Assembly (NCBI RefSeq): GCF_022201045.2
Contig: NC_068559.1
Span: 868,001 to 932,000 of the forward strand
Reading direction: 5' to 3'
Source: Citrus sinensis
Taxonomy: Eukaryota; Streptophyta; Magnoliopsida; Sapindales; Rutaceae
Length of the DNA: 64,000 nucleotides
Positions 12,080-23,851 of the stretch are shown one piece after another; position 1 is the stretch's first letter, and each line of letters starts with the position of its first letter. The notes beneath the pieces are model-generated. The model was not told the origin of the DNA. It did not search any database and saw only the letters and a program-made list of their open reading frames with translations. Both the position numbers and the translations under genes were made by a program.

Positions 12080-14446
12080 ATAAATATATGTCAAATTTGA
12101 AGACAATTTTTTTTTTGTGGTTTTATATCTACAAAATTTTAATTCATCTCCTTTCATTGTTTTTTTTTTTCGATTCACTACTAGTTCAATTGGTTTGTTG
12201 AGTAATTAACTCCACAAAAATAAGTTGATTAACAAAGATTTTTAAAGTGATTGTGCTAACCTAGTGAATTTTTGTTTCCATCTCTAATTTTGTGAAAATT
12301 AAATAACAATGAAAAAAGGATTTTTGTATCGAAATCCATGAAATAAATAATTAAAAAATCATAATTATAAGCTAGGATTCTGCAAAGATGTTTAAGATTT
12401 GTTGTTGGACGAGATTTTAATTTAAAAAAATAAATTGGGATTTAATTTGACCGGTCTTCTACATGTCCTTAAATGTAATTTTTTTCCCGTGATTAACTGG
12501 TCTCGTGTATTTTTGTTTCCATCTCTAATTTGGTAAAAATTAAATAACAATGAAAAAAGGATTTTTGAGTTGAAATCCTTAAAATAAATAATTAAGAAAT
12601 TATCATTACAAGGTTGCAATTTGCAAAGATGTTTAAGATTTTTTGTTGGACGAGATTTTAATTTAAAAAATAAATTGGGATTTAATCTAATTGGTATTGT
12701 ACATGTCTTTAAATGTAATTTTCTCCCATGATTAAACTATAAATATAAAAGTACATGGTTTTATAAGAATAATAAGGGGGGTGCCAATAGCTTTACTCAT
12801 GTATTTGTTGGAATTTCCTATGTAAAACCTTAATGCCTTTATAGCCTTTTGACCTTCTAAATTCTCTATAAAAAAAACCCTCTTCAATTGAAATTACCCA
12901 AATAAGCAAAGATAAAGTATTTTTTTTTCTTTAGAATGAAAATTCAATTAAATATTTAAATGAATTATTCTTTTATCAATTTCTTACACCCACCTATTTC
13001 ATAGTTTATATTTTTTATTTTCGATTTTAATTGAAAATTTTCTTGAGAATTTTTTAAGAATTAAAAATTATGGAGATAGAAATTATGTAATAGTAAGAAA
13101 GTAATTTTTGATTTTAAGATTTGTATGGACTTATAAATAAAAACTTAAAAGAAATACTCTTTGTAGTGTGAAATTTAACAACAAGATGATTGATTTTAAT
13201 CCATGGATTAGTATTTTATAAATTAAGCTAAGGTATTTTAAGGAATAAAATTCAAATGGAGGTGTTATAAGGATTTTTTAGGAGCGTTAAAAGCTCCACT
13301 CTTAATTAATAATTAATACTATATTTTGGTGAGGTAACACATTATCTTTTGTAAATGGAAAATATGAGGATGTCACATTTTACCGTATTTATCAGGTCTC
13401 ATATATCTGTCTTGCAAGTCTCCGTTTAAAAAAAAAGTAAATAAATAAAATATGTGATAAGCATATAATATATACATATTTTACCCTTAATTTTACAATG
13501 GCTATTTATTTTTACTTGTTATTTTTAATTAGTTGAATTATTTTATTAAATAAAAAATTAATTGGAGATTTTGGATAAAAATGACATGAAGAAATTTAAT
13601 TTAAGAAGTAATGAAGATTAAATTGGAAATCAATTAAATGGAAGCTCTGGCCAACAAGAATTTGCATGGGATACTTAGATACCATACTGTTAAGAACCTA
13701 CACAAGATTAGTTTTAATTTGGGCTTAATTATTATATCCATGAGATAACATATATTGATTTCGAGTTGTCACTCTAAAATTAAGAATTAATTATGAAACT
13801 TTGGTAACTTTTGTCTTATTGAATTCTCCTTTACTTTAATTGTTTTCTTAGTTTAATTTCTCTTAAAATGCAATTTGCTCAAATAAGTTATGATTAATAT
13901 TAATTTTAGAATTAAATTAGACTTTTCAATTTAAAGCAATTTTTATAGGTTCGACCTCGTTACCACTATTCTATTTCCAGATTCATGCGCTTGCAAGTAT
14001 ATTAATTTTTTTCACAACAATATACATAACCTAAATCTACTAATTTAATGGTTTCCTTCATGTACAGAGTTATGGACTTCTAATTACATAAAAATTGAAT
14101 AATATTACATTGCTAATCTAGACAAGCAAATAACCAAACAAGGTCACTAGCATCATTGTTGTGCTAGGAGGAAATGTAAGTTGAGCTTATGTCATTCTTA
14201 ATTGTCAACTCTCATAATATATATTCCTCTATGAGTCAGGAACGTAATGATCTTCACTTTGAAATTGAACTAAGGCAAATTCAACAATGTCACTATTGGC
14301 TATTATTTATTATGAGCTTGTAATTGTATTTTGTTTATTTACTAAACTATTCCACGCTTCTGAATATTAATTATTCTCTAAATCAAGAGAAGAATGCACA
14401 CATAACATGGTGTTAACAATTAATGTCTCTAATTACCTAATCAAGG
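12080..14446. other. Intergenic, AT-rich
   Basis: No gene. It contains the tandem duplication at 12267-12738, and near 13182-13290 a block (GATTGATTTTAAT, AGTATTTTATAAATTAA, GGTATTTTAAGGAATA) that recurs near 17262-17370, suggesting a dispersed repeat family. The rest is unremarkable. Confidence 0.4.
12267..12738. repeat. Tandem duplication of about 240 bp
   Basis: Two head-to-tail copies at about 12267-12497 and 12507-12738. Shared landmarks are TTTTTGTTTCCATCTCTAAT, AATAACAATGAAAAAAGGAT, GCAAAGATGTTTAAGATT and GGACGAGATTTTAATTTAAA. Many substitutions separate the copies, so the duplication is not recent. Confidence 0.85.
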
Positions 14447-14454
14447 ACCTATCA

Positions 14455-15154
14455 ATAGAGCTGGCAAAACGGGTCATCGGGTCGTGTTCGTGTCATGTCA
14501 GTTTCGTGTCGTGTCAAATTTAGGTCGACCCAAACCCGACCCATTTAATAATCGTGTCAAAATATTGAGACCCAAACCCGACACGGAAAAATAATCGGGT
14601 TACCCAATAACCCGCTTAATATCTATATATTAAATAAAAGTTACATCAAATATTTATACTTTGTTATACATATGTATGCACATACATACATACATAATTT
14701 ATCAATATTATAAAATATACATATCTACTAAAATATTACACACACTATTGATGTTTTAATTATATATATGTAAATAATAGTATATATCAATATTATAAAA
14801 TATACATGTCTACCAATATTTTATACATTTACACTATTAAAGCTCTAAATGTATTTAAAATTTTATAAATAAACTATTGTGTCTATATTCATCCTTTTAA
14901 AGAATAAAAAAAATCACCATAATATTTGAGTTTTGATGACAAGAATCTGTAAATTATTTTAAAATAGAAAATATAATCGGGTCATTGATCGGGTAAATGG
15001 GTCAAGAATTTTAACCCTAACTCGACACGGAAAAAAATTGTGTTGACCTGGACCCGACCCATTTAATAATCGTGTTAAATTCGACGACCCATACCCATTT
15101 ATTGATATCGTGTTCGTGTCGGGTAATCGAGTCGTGTCAAATTTTGCCAGCTCT
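14455..15154. mobile_element. hAT-type MITE of about 700 bp
   Basis: Termini are tAGAGCTGGCAAAA (left) and TTTTGCCAGCTCT (right), inverted repeats of the hAT form. ACCTATCA is duplicated on each side (14447-14454 and 15155-15162), the 8-bp target duplication typical of hAT. Subterminal zones hold many copies of GGGTCG, GACCC and GACACGGAAAAA in both orientations, possible transposase-binding motifs. No coding capacity. Confidence 0.85.
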
Positions 15155-15162
15155 ACCTATCA

Positions 15163-15836
15163 GGCAATCACATGGCGAAATAATTGAAATTATCTACAAA
15201 TTAATTCGGAAATTGCATGATTAAGTGAACACGCAAACACTAGAAAACATGGACGTGAAGGAAGTAATTTTAATGAGCAAAAGAGATGGAGAAAGAAATT
15301 ACTGCCTGTTATTCGTAGTTGGTTTGTTAAGAATTGCTAGGAAGTGACCAAAATGCTTGTACTTATATTTGAATTTTGTGACACAAAGTCTATGATTTCG
15401 ACCGCTTTCGGATGAAAACAAATTTTATGAAAGGTCTAACTCAAATTATATATAATCCAGGAATTTGCAAACGAATAGAAATAAACAATATTAAGCTCAC
15501 TAGCATCTTATCCTATCACTCGTAATCATCGGCAATTAAAAGTCATAAGCAACATCATTGACGATGAGCTGTGAAAAAAATGTAATTATCTTCGTTGGAA
15601 AATTAAAGCAGGCTAATAAAATGTGGCTTGAATAATGGAAGGATCTAAGAATAAGAAAATTGGTTCCTATTTATAGTCAATAAAATGAGATGTGTCACCG
15701 GTTTTTGACTAATTAAACAACAGCTATCTTCTCCCAAAAAAAAAAAAGAATAAAAATTAAACAATAACTACACTATAAAATATAATTGGATCAAGTGAAC
15801 CTACAAATGAACAAGGCAAATTAGAAGATTCTAATG
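15163..15836. other. Upstream flank of SABATH pseudogene A
   Basis: At 15250-15300 is a partial exon-1 copy reading MDVKEVILMSK in frame. From about 15318, GTTGGTTTGTTAAGAATT then GTGACCAAAATGCTTGTA matches the sequence upstream of the intact SABATH gene at about 32634, so this is duplicated promoter DNA. Confidence 0.6.
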
Positions 15837-16430
15837 GATGGGAAGAGGTGAGATAACGAAAATAGCAATGCTCAAAGCTCTTCATTTATAATGTGCTCAT
15901 TCGTTCGTTCGTTCGTTCGTTTTTTTTTTTTTTACTTTTAATTTTTTTTCTTTTTTCCAATCATAAATATATAGATAAATAACCATCAGTCTCCATGTAT
16001 ATATAAATGCAATGCAGCAAAGGGTGGCCGAGTTATCAAAGCCAGTACTGGAGAGTGCAGTTCAATCTCGATCTCCTCGGAGAAGAAGGTATCTCGAACG
16101 AAATATTGAACGTAACTTATTTCGGTTGTTCTTCAAATCCAAGCACGTTTTCGGTGGTATCAAGTGTCATTGAAAATGTAGAAAAGAAATGCGAGGAGTT
16201 AAATTATTAAATACAGGAGTTTCCCTTTTACTTGAATGATTTGCTGGGCAATGATTTTAACATGCTGTTCCAGGGACTATCTAGTTTTGCTGAAAGATAT
16301 AAGGATTTGTCATTGTTTACAGTGGGGGCTCCCGGTTCTTTCCATGGCTGGCTTTTCCCAACCAATAGCTTGCATCTTGTTCATTCTTCTTACGGTGCCC
16401 ATTGGCTCTCTAAGATGCGTTTACCAATTT
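15837..16430 (+). pseudogene. SABATH methyltransferase pseudogene A (exons 1-2)
   Basis: About 15837-15890 corresponds to the end of exon 1 of the intact gene at 33973 (a SAM-site region resembling GENSYAQNS, with a stop). About 16013-16425 corresponds to exon 2: SVVSSVIENVEKKCEELN, then a stop where the intact gene continues, then [39 protein letters not shown] and [10 protein letters not shown]. The first third is frameshifted (the DLGC motif is replaced by YFGC). Exons 3 and 4 do not follow directly. A GTTC tetranucleotide run at about 15899-15920 sits in the intron, at the same place as GTTT repeats in the intact gene. Confidence 0.85.
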
Positions 16431-18206
16431 TAAAGTATATGTTAATCTGTTACTCTTGCGCTTAGTTAATTTATACTTCTTGATCATCAACACAAATAGG
16501 GTTGACAAAAAGCAGTCAACAACTTAGCTATCAACTTAACTTCTAAAATGAAGTTTTAAATGTGTTGATGCCAAAATCTGGTCGAGCTTTTGATAGCGAC
16601 GAGGTTGCCTCGCCAACACTTGAATTTGTTTTGATGGGAAACTGCTAACTGCTACTCTGATGGAATTGGAATTGTCACCTTACTTCATTGTTACCTGCAA
16701 CAACAAAAAATTGTCAGTGATCTTTTTCTAATGAAAACCCTCGACGGTCAAGTCAATGATCATATTTTCTTATATGGAACTATTATCACTCCTCTCGTGA
16801 TCTTAATATTTTTTATAGGCACCCGTGATTATCTTTCCGGGTTATTATAGACACCCGTGATTATCATGTGTTCTTTAATGTGCGGCTGTTACTAGATTGA
16901 ATGCGCTGCTTTGAATTAGAAGTTAATGTACCCATTTCTGCGTAGTTATTGAGTTGCAGTTGTAACACCCGGACGTGCTTGGACGTTATGGCCGAATTTC
17001 CAGGTGGAGTTCAACGATCTGAGAATTAATCAATCGAATGGCCTTATTCTGGTCTCCTCGCAACTTTCTGATCGTGCTTTCACATGCGACCAGTTAGATC
17101 TCTCCTCGATGTTTCATATTATCTTCACAACATCAATATCCAATAGCCATATTTCTATACCCCAAACAAAATGTTTACTTTCAACGTTAGCAACTAAAGT
17201 TTCACAGCACAATTTTGAATGTTTACTACTTTTTTTGAGATGAATTTTATTGATAAGGTGGTTGATTTTAATTTATAGATTAATATTTTATAAATTAAAT
17301 GGGGTATTTTGGGGAATATAATTCAAAAGGGGTGTTATATGTATTTTTTAGGGGTGTTAAAAAATCGTCTCAAATACTAAATTCACCGACCCTAAATGGC
17401 CTAAAGCAAGCACAAATTAATCATTAGGTGAATTTCAATAAGCCCAGAATCTGAACACCTAAATTTATGGAGTCTTCTACGAGTGTAATGTTGTAATATT
17501 TAGAATAATTACTATTAGTTGTTTTGTATAAATAATAAAGAGGATCTCCAAAAATTTTAATAAAATTTATTTTTAAAGTATTGTGAGTTTTAAAACTAGT
17601 CGTATGTGTCTGGCAAATTTTATTATTAAACAATTGTAAACATGCACATAACTGAATTAGATATAATGTTGAATAAAATTTATTTATACATTTATTAGCA
17701 TGTATATAAAGTATTTTTTTATTGTGTACATATAATTATTGATAACTAAGATAGTATACTGATAACTAAAATCATCATTTTTATATTATTAATTTTATTT
17801 TTATTTTTATTTTCTTAGCCCAGTATAATTGGCAATAATATTAATCTCTTTAAATATAATGATTTTAAATTTTTATAATATATATGAGGATATATATAGC
17901 ATTCTATTAAATATAAAATTGATGATCAAAATCATATTTTGAAAAATTACTCCTCTCTACTCATCAAAATCTGCAGTAAGATAAGATGATTTTGCCAAAA
18001 ATTACTTCTAAAAGAATTTACTAAACACTAAAACCAGTGATTTCCAGAATAAACTTATAAAATAACAAAATTAACTTTTAGCTTTTTCAAATCACTCTTA
18101 AGCCTCTTAAAAGCAATTTCAAAAGAGTTGTCAATCAGTTTCTCATGCAGACAATCGATAATAAAGATCAAAGGCACTACAGGAGAATAAAAAACTTTTA
18201 GAACTG
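16431..18206. other. Intergenic, repeat-rich
   Basis: No intact gene. At about 16962 TGTAACACCCGGACGTGC resembles the 5' end of a plant LTR, but no partner terminus was found. The 17262-17370 block repeats the one at 13182-13290. The remainder is AT-rich. Confidence 0.35.
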
Positions 18207-18733
18207 GTTACCTTACACAACTATCTAATTCGCTCATTCCAAGTAAATTTAGTGGATCAACAATTGCATCTTTGATCATATCTACATATTCACTTGGTAA
18301 AAACAAAGATGAAAGTATTGCTATCTTATTCGCAGTACTAAAAATGAACAAGTTATCATTTTTTATTTTTCATTTTCTTTGTTTGGAGACAAACCTCTAG
18401 TGCGATCAAATCCCTAGTCAGGATTGTCATGCTTCAGAAGTTCTTCCACAACAGTTGAACCCTCAAATCCAGCAGATGAAGCAATAGCATACATGGGCAC
18501 ATCTGCAAGCATAAGTTATTTGTAATTAAGAACATTAAGGATATATATTTTTCATTTCATTTGCATTGAACAAGGGCATTGAATTAATATAAAATTTTGG
18601 TTCAGTCCTTATCAAGAGTAACAGAATAAGACTTACAACATACTACAAAAAGAATAGCTAACTTCCCGGCGGCCGTGGTTGTGTACAACTCGTCCAACTC
18701 CTTTGATGCATGTACAAGTGCGACCCTGCTACC
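18207..18733 (-). pseudogene. Chaperonin-60 (mitochondrial HSP60 type) pseudogene fragment
   Basis: Three exon-like pieces on the minus strand, in the correct order, match consecutive parts of plant CPN60. About 18733-18663 reads RVALVHASKELDEL (family: VALLYASKELDKL). About 18505-18400 reads YAIASSAGFEGSTVVEELL and KHDNPD then a stop (family: TIASNAGVEGAVVVGKLLEQ, then DNPDLGYD). About 18306-18207 reads EYVDMIKDAIVDPLN (family: GEYVDMVKAGIIDPLK). The pieces are separated by about 100-150 bp and the stop lies in the conserved DNPDLGYD motif. Only the C-terminal equatorial region is present, so it cannot encode a working chaperonin. Confidence 0.75.
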
Positions 18734-19068
18734 TGTAGAAAACATGGAAATAAAGAATCTTAAATTAGCAATTTATATATCATGAATTCCCCTTCAACGT
18801 AGAATTCTAACTTGAAATAGTGTGAAGTATTCAAACTATGCAAGCAAATAATATAAATGATAGAATTTAAAGGAACGCAAAGAGAATAGCCAAAGATAAT
18901 AGACAATCTTGGACAGCTTCCGTTAGATGCGGCGATGGTTTCTGTATTCAATTCTGCTCTATGAATGTTATGAATTACAAATAGCATGCCTTCTATTTAT
19001 AGGGTTACAAATGAGCAGCACTTAGCGGTGGAACCATGGCCTAGTTTGCTACATACAAACCAAGTACT
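18734..19068. other. Intergenic
   Basis: No feature recognised between the chaperonin fragment and the next SABATH fragment. Confidence 0.35.
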
Positions 19069-19281
19069 TTATTGTGAATCCCACCCTTCACTTTTACTTG
19101 AATGATTTGCCGGATAAATGATTTCAACACACTATTCACGGTACTCTCTCTTTTTGCTGAAAGATATAAGGATGTGTCATTGCTTATTATGGGGGCTGCT
19201 GGTTCTTTCCATAGCCGGCTTCTCCCAACCAACAGCTTGCATCTTGTTTATTCCTCTTACGGTGCTCATTGGCTCTAAGGT
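19069..19281 (+). pseudogene. SABATH methyltransferase pseudogene B, exon 2 fragment
   Basis: Matches the second half of exon 2 of the intact gene: [47 protein letters not shown] stop follows the LNDLPD region and the last codon before the donor is damaged. The first half of exon 2 and exon 1 are missing. Exon 3 of this copy probably begins at 20718. Confidence 0.8.
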
Positions 19282-20717
19282 GCCTTTATGACTTTATATA
19301 TATGCCCCTCTTTTTTTCAAATGTCGTCCTTGTTAAGACAGTGATAACATTGATTAATGCTGTGTACATACTTGATTGCTCAAGCTTGTAGATCTAGTTA
19401 GCTGAATCATTGACACAGTATTAGACTCAAATTTCTTATATCGTTCAATTTCACCAAGTGCAAACTCCATCTACACTTTCTATTTCAAATTTTTAATTCG
19501 TTATATTTTTGGGCTTTGTTTTTTGACCCAATTGTTTCATTCAGGCACCCGTTTCAGTCTCTTTTACACACACACAGATGCCCTTAAATGAGTAATGATA
19601 TTTGATCTTTCAAAATATTTTACTAATTTTCACTTCTCAATTAACTCCTATTAAAAATTGTAAAAATATTGATCTCTCTGAATATGCCTCGTCTAATCCT
19701 TATTTTAACCTTATTATAATTTTAATAATTTTCATGGCTCCACTGCATAAAAAAATTCAAAATTCTGCTCACTAATTATGATATTTTTTTCTCTTCTTTC
19801 TTTTTCAGGGTTTTTTGTTTCAACAATTTACCGTAGACTTTAAAATGCTTGCAGCTTGCCGTCATCTAAAAGAATAAATGTAGGAAAAATAAATAGCATA
19901 TTAAATTTTCAAGCACTGTTATTTTCAATAGCAAAATAGAAACCAACCGCTAGAGAGAATAAATTGTTACTGAAGAGTTTGTTCATTAAGTTAGTTAGTT
20001 GATAAGTACATCATACCCCTTTGCTTTGATTGCTTACAAACTAAAATAGAGAAGAAAGTTTCCCTCAAATATTAATGAAAATTCATCCTTTTATTTCGCC
20101 CTACCATCCATGCACTTGGTTAATTAGTTATTTTTTTGCTATTACAGTTGGGGCATAATAGATTAAAGAAAGACGTAGAAGATTAGATGAAAGTTGCAGT
20201 TATATATAAGAGATGATATACAGATACGCACAAGAAAGAGATGGGAGATGGTGAGAGAAAGAGAAAGGGGGAGTAAATAAATTAAAAAAAAATTAGAATT
20301 TATAACATAAACCGTTTCATTTGATTTATAAAATCTCAAACATTGATTTATTTTAAATCAAAGGCACTAGAAATTGTGCAAAAACTTAAAAATTATTTAT
20401 CCTTTTTAGTAATTATTTTTTAAAGGATAAAATGCATATTAAAATAAAAGTGATTATTAGGGATTAGAGAGATAATTTGACGGAGTCAAATATCACTACC
20501 CCTTAAAATTACTCATTTTTTTTATCTTTTTTATCCATTTGTCACTTTCATATATTTATGTTGGTCTCTCTATGCCTAGACACACTTACAATTGCCAATC
20601 ATAAGCTCATCTCTCAAAGACTCAAACCATTAACCTCATTCTCGATGATCTACTTTCAAGTGAAGGGGGCTATTAACTATTAGCTTTACTACTTAATGAT
20701 GCTACATGTCTTAGATA
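19282..20717. other. Intron-like or intergenic DNA
   Basis: AT-rich sequence between the exon 2 and exon 3 remains of SABATH pseudogene B. No gene, clear MITE or RNA was recognised. Confidence 0.35.
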
Positions 20718-20777
20718 TACCAAGATTGACAGTAACACATGAGGCAAGATTGACACTGAACAAAGGGAAGATTTATA

Positions 20778-22244
20778 CTGTTAGACTTATTTTTATTTTG
20801 TGCCCTAAAAGTATGTGATAAATAATTTTTTTAATTTCATAACGTTTATTTATTCACATTTATTTGAGCATACATTATTAGTCATTATTTATAAAGTATG
20901 TGATTTATGTATTTGGCATATGACGTCTATCATAAAATTATATAAATCTTAGGTTCTTTATAAATAAAAGATTGTTCACAGCCATTAATGAAATGGGCAC
21001 TTCTTTAGGTAGGGTTATAACTTTTCTACTTCTACTATGAGTGGTTTTAACTTAGAGTAGAAAAATTAATGTGTATGTGATATGCATATTGAACTAGACT
21101 CTAGTGATATATGATCTAGTTTAATAAATGCCATTGATCATATTCACATAAGCTTTAATAAGTTTGATCGACTTTAATCTTGGGCGAATAATGAATTCAC
21201 ATTTGTGTATTACGTCTTTTGACTTATCCTGGAGCGAGATCCATATAAATGGTCAAAACCTTGATAGCTTGGAGATGTAATTTCATGAATCGTGGGAACA
21301 TATACTTACAAGATGGAATCTATACAATGATGGTTACTTAAGTTATCTGTCGTACTTGATCATTTAAATTTGTTGCCACAGTTTATTCAGTAAATTATTT
21401 ATTGAATAATAATATTTATTTGTAATTTATTTACAAATATATATATTGAAAGTGATCATCAGAACAAATAATGACTTGAGGATAAATATGTAATTATAGA
21501 AACACAACATTTATCATTAGAGGGTTAGTGGTTATAATTGATCTAAGATCAAGCCTAAAATTATTTAAAACGAGTTTTAATTAATTGGGATAATTACATG
21601 GTTACCAGAGTGTAACTTTGAGTTTTTAGTGGAATAGTCTAGGGTTAACATAATAGTTTTGGTGTGTCATGAGATGACTGTGCCTTAATTATTAAAAGGA
21701 ATTTTAGTTAATTGAGATAATTTCATGGGTTACCAGGGTGCAACTTTAGGCTTTTAGTGTAATAGCCTTGGGTTAAAATAGTAGTTTTGGTACGTTAAGA
21801 GATGACTGAGCCTTAACTATTAAGTTGGAGTTATAAGCTCATAGGTCTACAGTCCCTCTGTCAGCTCAATTCCATAGTCAAACTCTGACTCTAATAAGTG
21901 CCCATTTAAAGGAGAGGAAATTAGAAAAGAGAAATATCTTTGCATATAGATTTTCTTCAATAAGAAAATTATATTTCTAGGGTTTCCATCTCCTACAAAA
22001 AAAAAAAAGAGAAATACCTTTGCATATAGATAAAGGAGACAAATGATGAGAGTAAAGAAGATTGCAGCCATATTTTGTAGATCCTAATAATAGTGGTGGA
22101 AAGATTACAATCATCTTCTCCGAATCTTGTACAAGAGATTAAGGTATTTCTCTAACCCATTGCATGTACACATAATCAAAAAAAGTTCTTGGCTTCTGGT
22201 GATTTTATAGAATAGAAAAATTATTTTTCTAGTTCTAATTTCCA
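20778..22244. mobile_element. TE insertion of about 1.47 kb, probably a solo LTR
   Basis: Interrupts SABATH pseudogene B exon 3 and is flanked by ATTTATA on each side (20771-20777, 22245-22251). It starts near TGTTAGACTTATTTT and ends TTTCCA. No coding capacity. Two tandem copies of about 120 bp lie at about 21575-21830 (shared GATAAT, CATGG, TTACCAG, GTGTAAC or GTGCAAC, TTTTGGT, GAGATGACTG). The TG start and length fit a solo LTR, but a 7-bp duplication is longer than the usual 5, so the class is uncertain. Confidence 0.6.
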
Positions 22245-22410
22245 ATTTATATATCTAAGACAAGCCCTAGTGCCATATCTTGCTCAGTGTGAAGAAGACT
22301 TCGCCTTCTTTTTGAAGTCACACTCACAAGAGATAGTAGTACAAAACGGTCGTGTTGTCTTGGTGTTAGATGAAAAGCCATCTTAAGATTTCATTACAAA
22401 AGAAAGCTGT

Positions 22411-23767
22411 TGTTGTTCAAATTTTAATGTACTCGCAAGCGCACGAATCTATTGTAGTATAGATCTATGGTGACGAGTGTCGATCCCACGAGGAGGTGGA
22501 TTTTAATTGTGTAGAATTAATTTTGTAAATGGGTGATTGGATTTATGGTGGAAATGTTTGGAATATGCTAAAACTTAAATTAAAATGGCGAGGATAAATT
22601 CTAAAATTGGTATTGAAATGGCGAGAATAAATTGACGAGAATTAGATTGAAATGACGTCCTTGGGTATCTGGATCCGTATCAACATGCATCATGGGCTAA
22701 ATAATCCGTATTAATGCCAATTAAATCATGAGGGGGGAATCCACACCTCATGAACCACGCTCTAATTAATATGGTGCTAAGGGCTTATCGTGCCAAATAA
22801 TAATAACCTTATACTAGAGAGCCGGTGTAACCAAGGCGGTATCTAGACAAGACTATTATTATTTGTCGACGAGAAGTCAAAACATCCACAAAAATTAGAG
22901 GGGAAGAGAAAATAAATTTACCAAATTAAGCCCATGACACATGTTGAGACTTCACCTTCAACCCAAGCTTGAAAGAAAATTAGCCACTCATAGTTGAACT
23001 AGGGGCAAAATGGGAATTTATTAAAATACGAAGAAAATACAAGATGGAGAGGGAATTACAGAAAATGGATCCCAAAAATGGATTCAGAGATATCAAATTA
23101 GGGGGGAGAGGCCCCCTTTTTATAGATACATGGAGTAAATCATGGCCATCGGATTAAAAACAGTTTGGACGCTCAGGATTGCGCCACGTCATCAGTCAAC
23201 AGTCCACAGTTTGACCACGCGGATGAACAGTAACACGGTTTGACCCGACTTTGAACAGTAACGCGGTTTGGTTGAAAATAATCCTGTGTGATGCATGCAC
23301 CGTACGCGAGATTTTTCGTCCACTGATATGCTGCCACGTCACCATCAACAGTACATAAGAATTTTAGTCCAACAGGATCGTGACACCTCATCAGTCAATG
23401 CCACATCATCGGTCAATGCCACGTCATCATCCGTCTATGTGAATAGTGTCGTGAACAGTAACGTATACAGTACCGTACACGTGAATAGTACCGTACATGT
23501 GAATAGTGCCCTTTTTCCTTTTATGCTCCTCCTAAGGTTTTTGACCGTCCTGAGTTCAAAAGTGATGTCCGTTTTGTCGTCTGATTTCTCCTTTATTGTG
23601 AAATGACTATAATGCCCCTAAAATACATAAAATACTTAATTAAAATAAAACACATGTAATTAAATCACAAGAAGGTTAAATACATAAAAGTAAGGGTTGT
23701 TAGTAAGACTTGAAATGTAAAATGACGATTTTCTCCTTTATAAATATGCATTTTCTAACACTCAACA
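22411..23767. mobile_element. Solo LTR of 1357 bp with 5-bp target duplication
   Basis: Starts TGTTGTTCAAATT and ends CTAACACTCAACA, so the ends are TG...CA with inverted TGTTG/CAACA. GCTGT flanks it at 22406-22410 and 23768-23772, a 5-bp duplication as made by LTR-retrotransposon integrase. Removing it restores continuity of SABATH pseudogene exon 3. It contains an array of short GAACAGTA / GTGAATAGTACCGTAC motifs at about 23225-23510 and no coding sequence. Confidence 0.85.
23220..23515. repeat. Degenerate GAACAGTA / GTGAATAGT and CCACGTCATCA array
   Basis: Inside the solo LTR, GAACAGTAAC occurs twice near 23225-23262, CAGTCAATGCCAC-TCATC-type units at about 23391-23430, and GTGAATAGT-CCGTAC units at about 23440-23510. 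The array is irregular, with units of about 8-20 bp. Confidence 0.65.
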
Positions 23768-23851
23768 GCTGTTATCCATGGGAACCTTTAGCTGAAGCCA
23801 TATCTGCCTTGGTCTCCAAGATTACAATGGCAATCCTAAAGGTCACTTGCT

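Larger units (their letters stand above)
20718..23851 (+). pseudogene. SABATH methyltransferase pseudogene B, exon 3 split by two TE insertions
   Basis: Exon 3 survives in three blocks: 20718-20777 (PRLT, LNKGKIY), 22245-22410 (SKTSP-like start, CEEDFAFFLKSHSQEIV, GRVVLVL) and 23768-23851 (CYPWEPLAEAISALVSK). The blocks are collinear with exon 3 of the intact gene (34907-35182). The gaps are filled by the element at 20778-22244 and the solo LTR at 22411-23767. An indel and a stop are also present. Exon 4 was not found downstream. Confidence 0.85.

Noticed and set aside
16962..17240. TGTAACACCCGG start and a 79-codon open frame, as an LTR or gene
   Set aside because: The first bases resemble an LTR start but no matching end, target duplication or second copy was found, and the open frame has no family signal.
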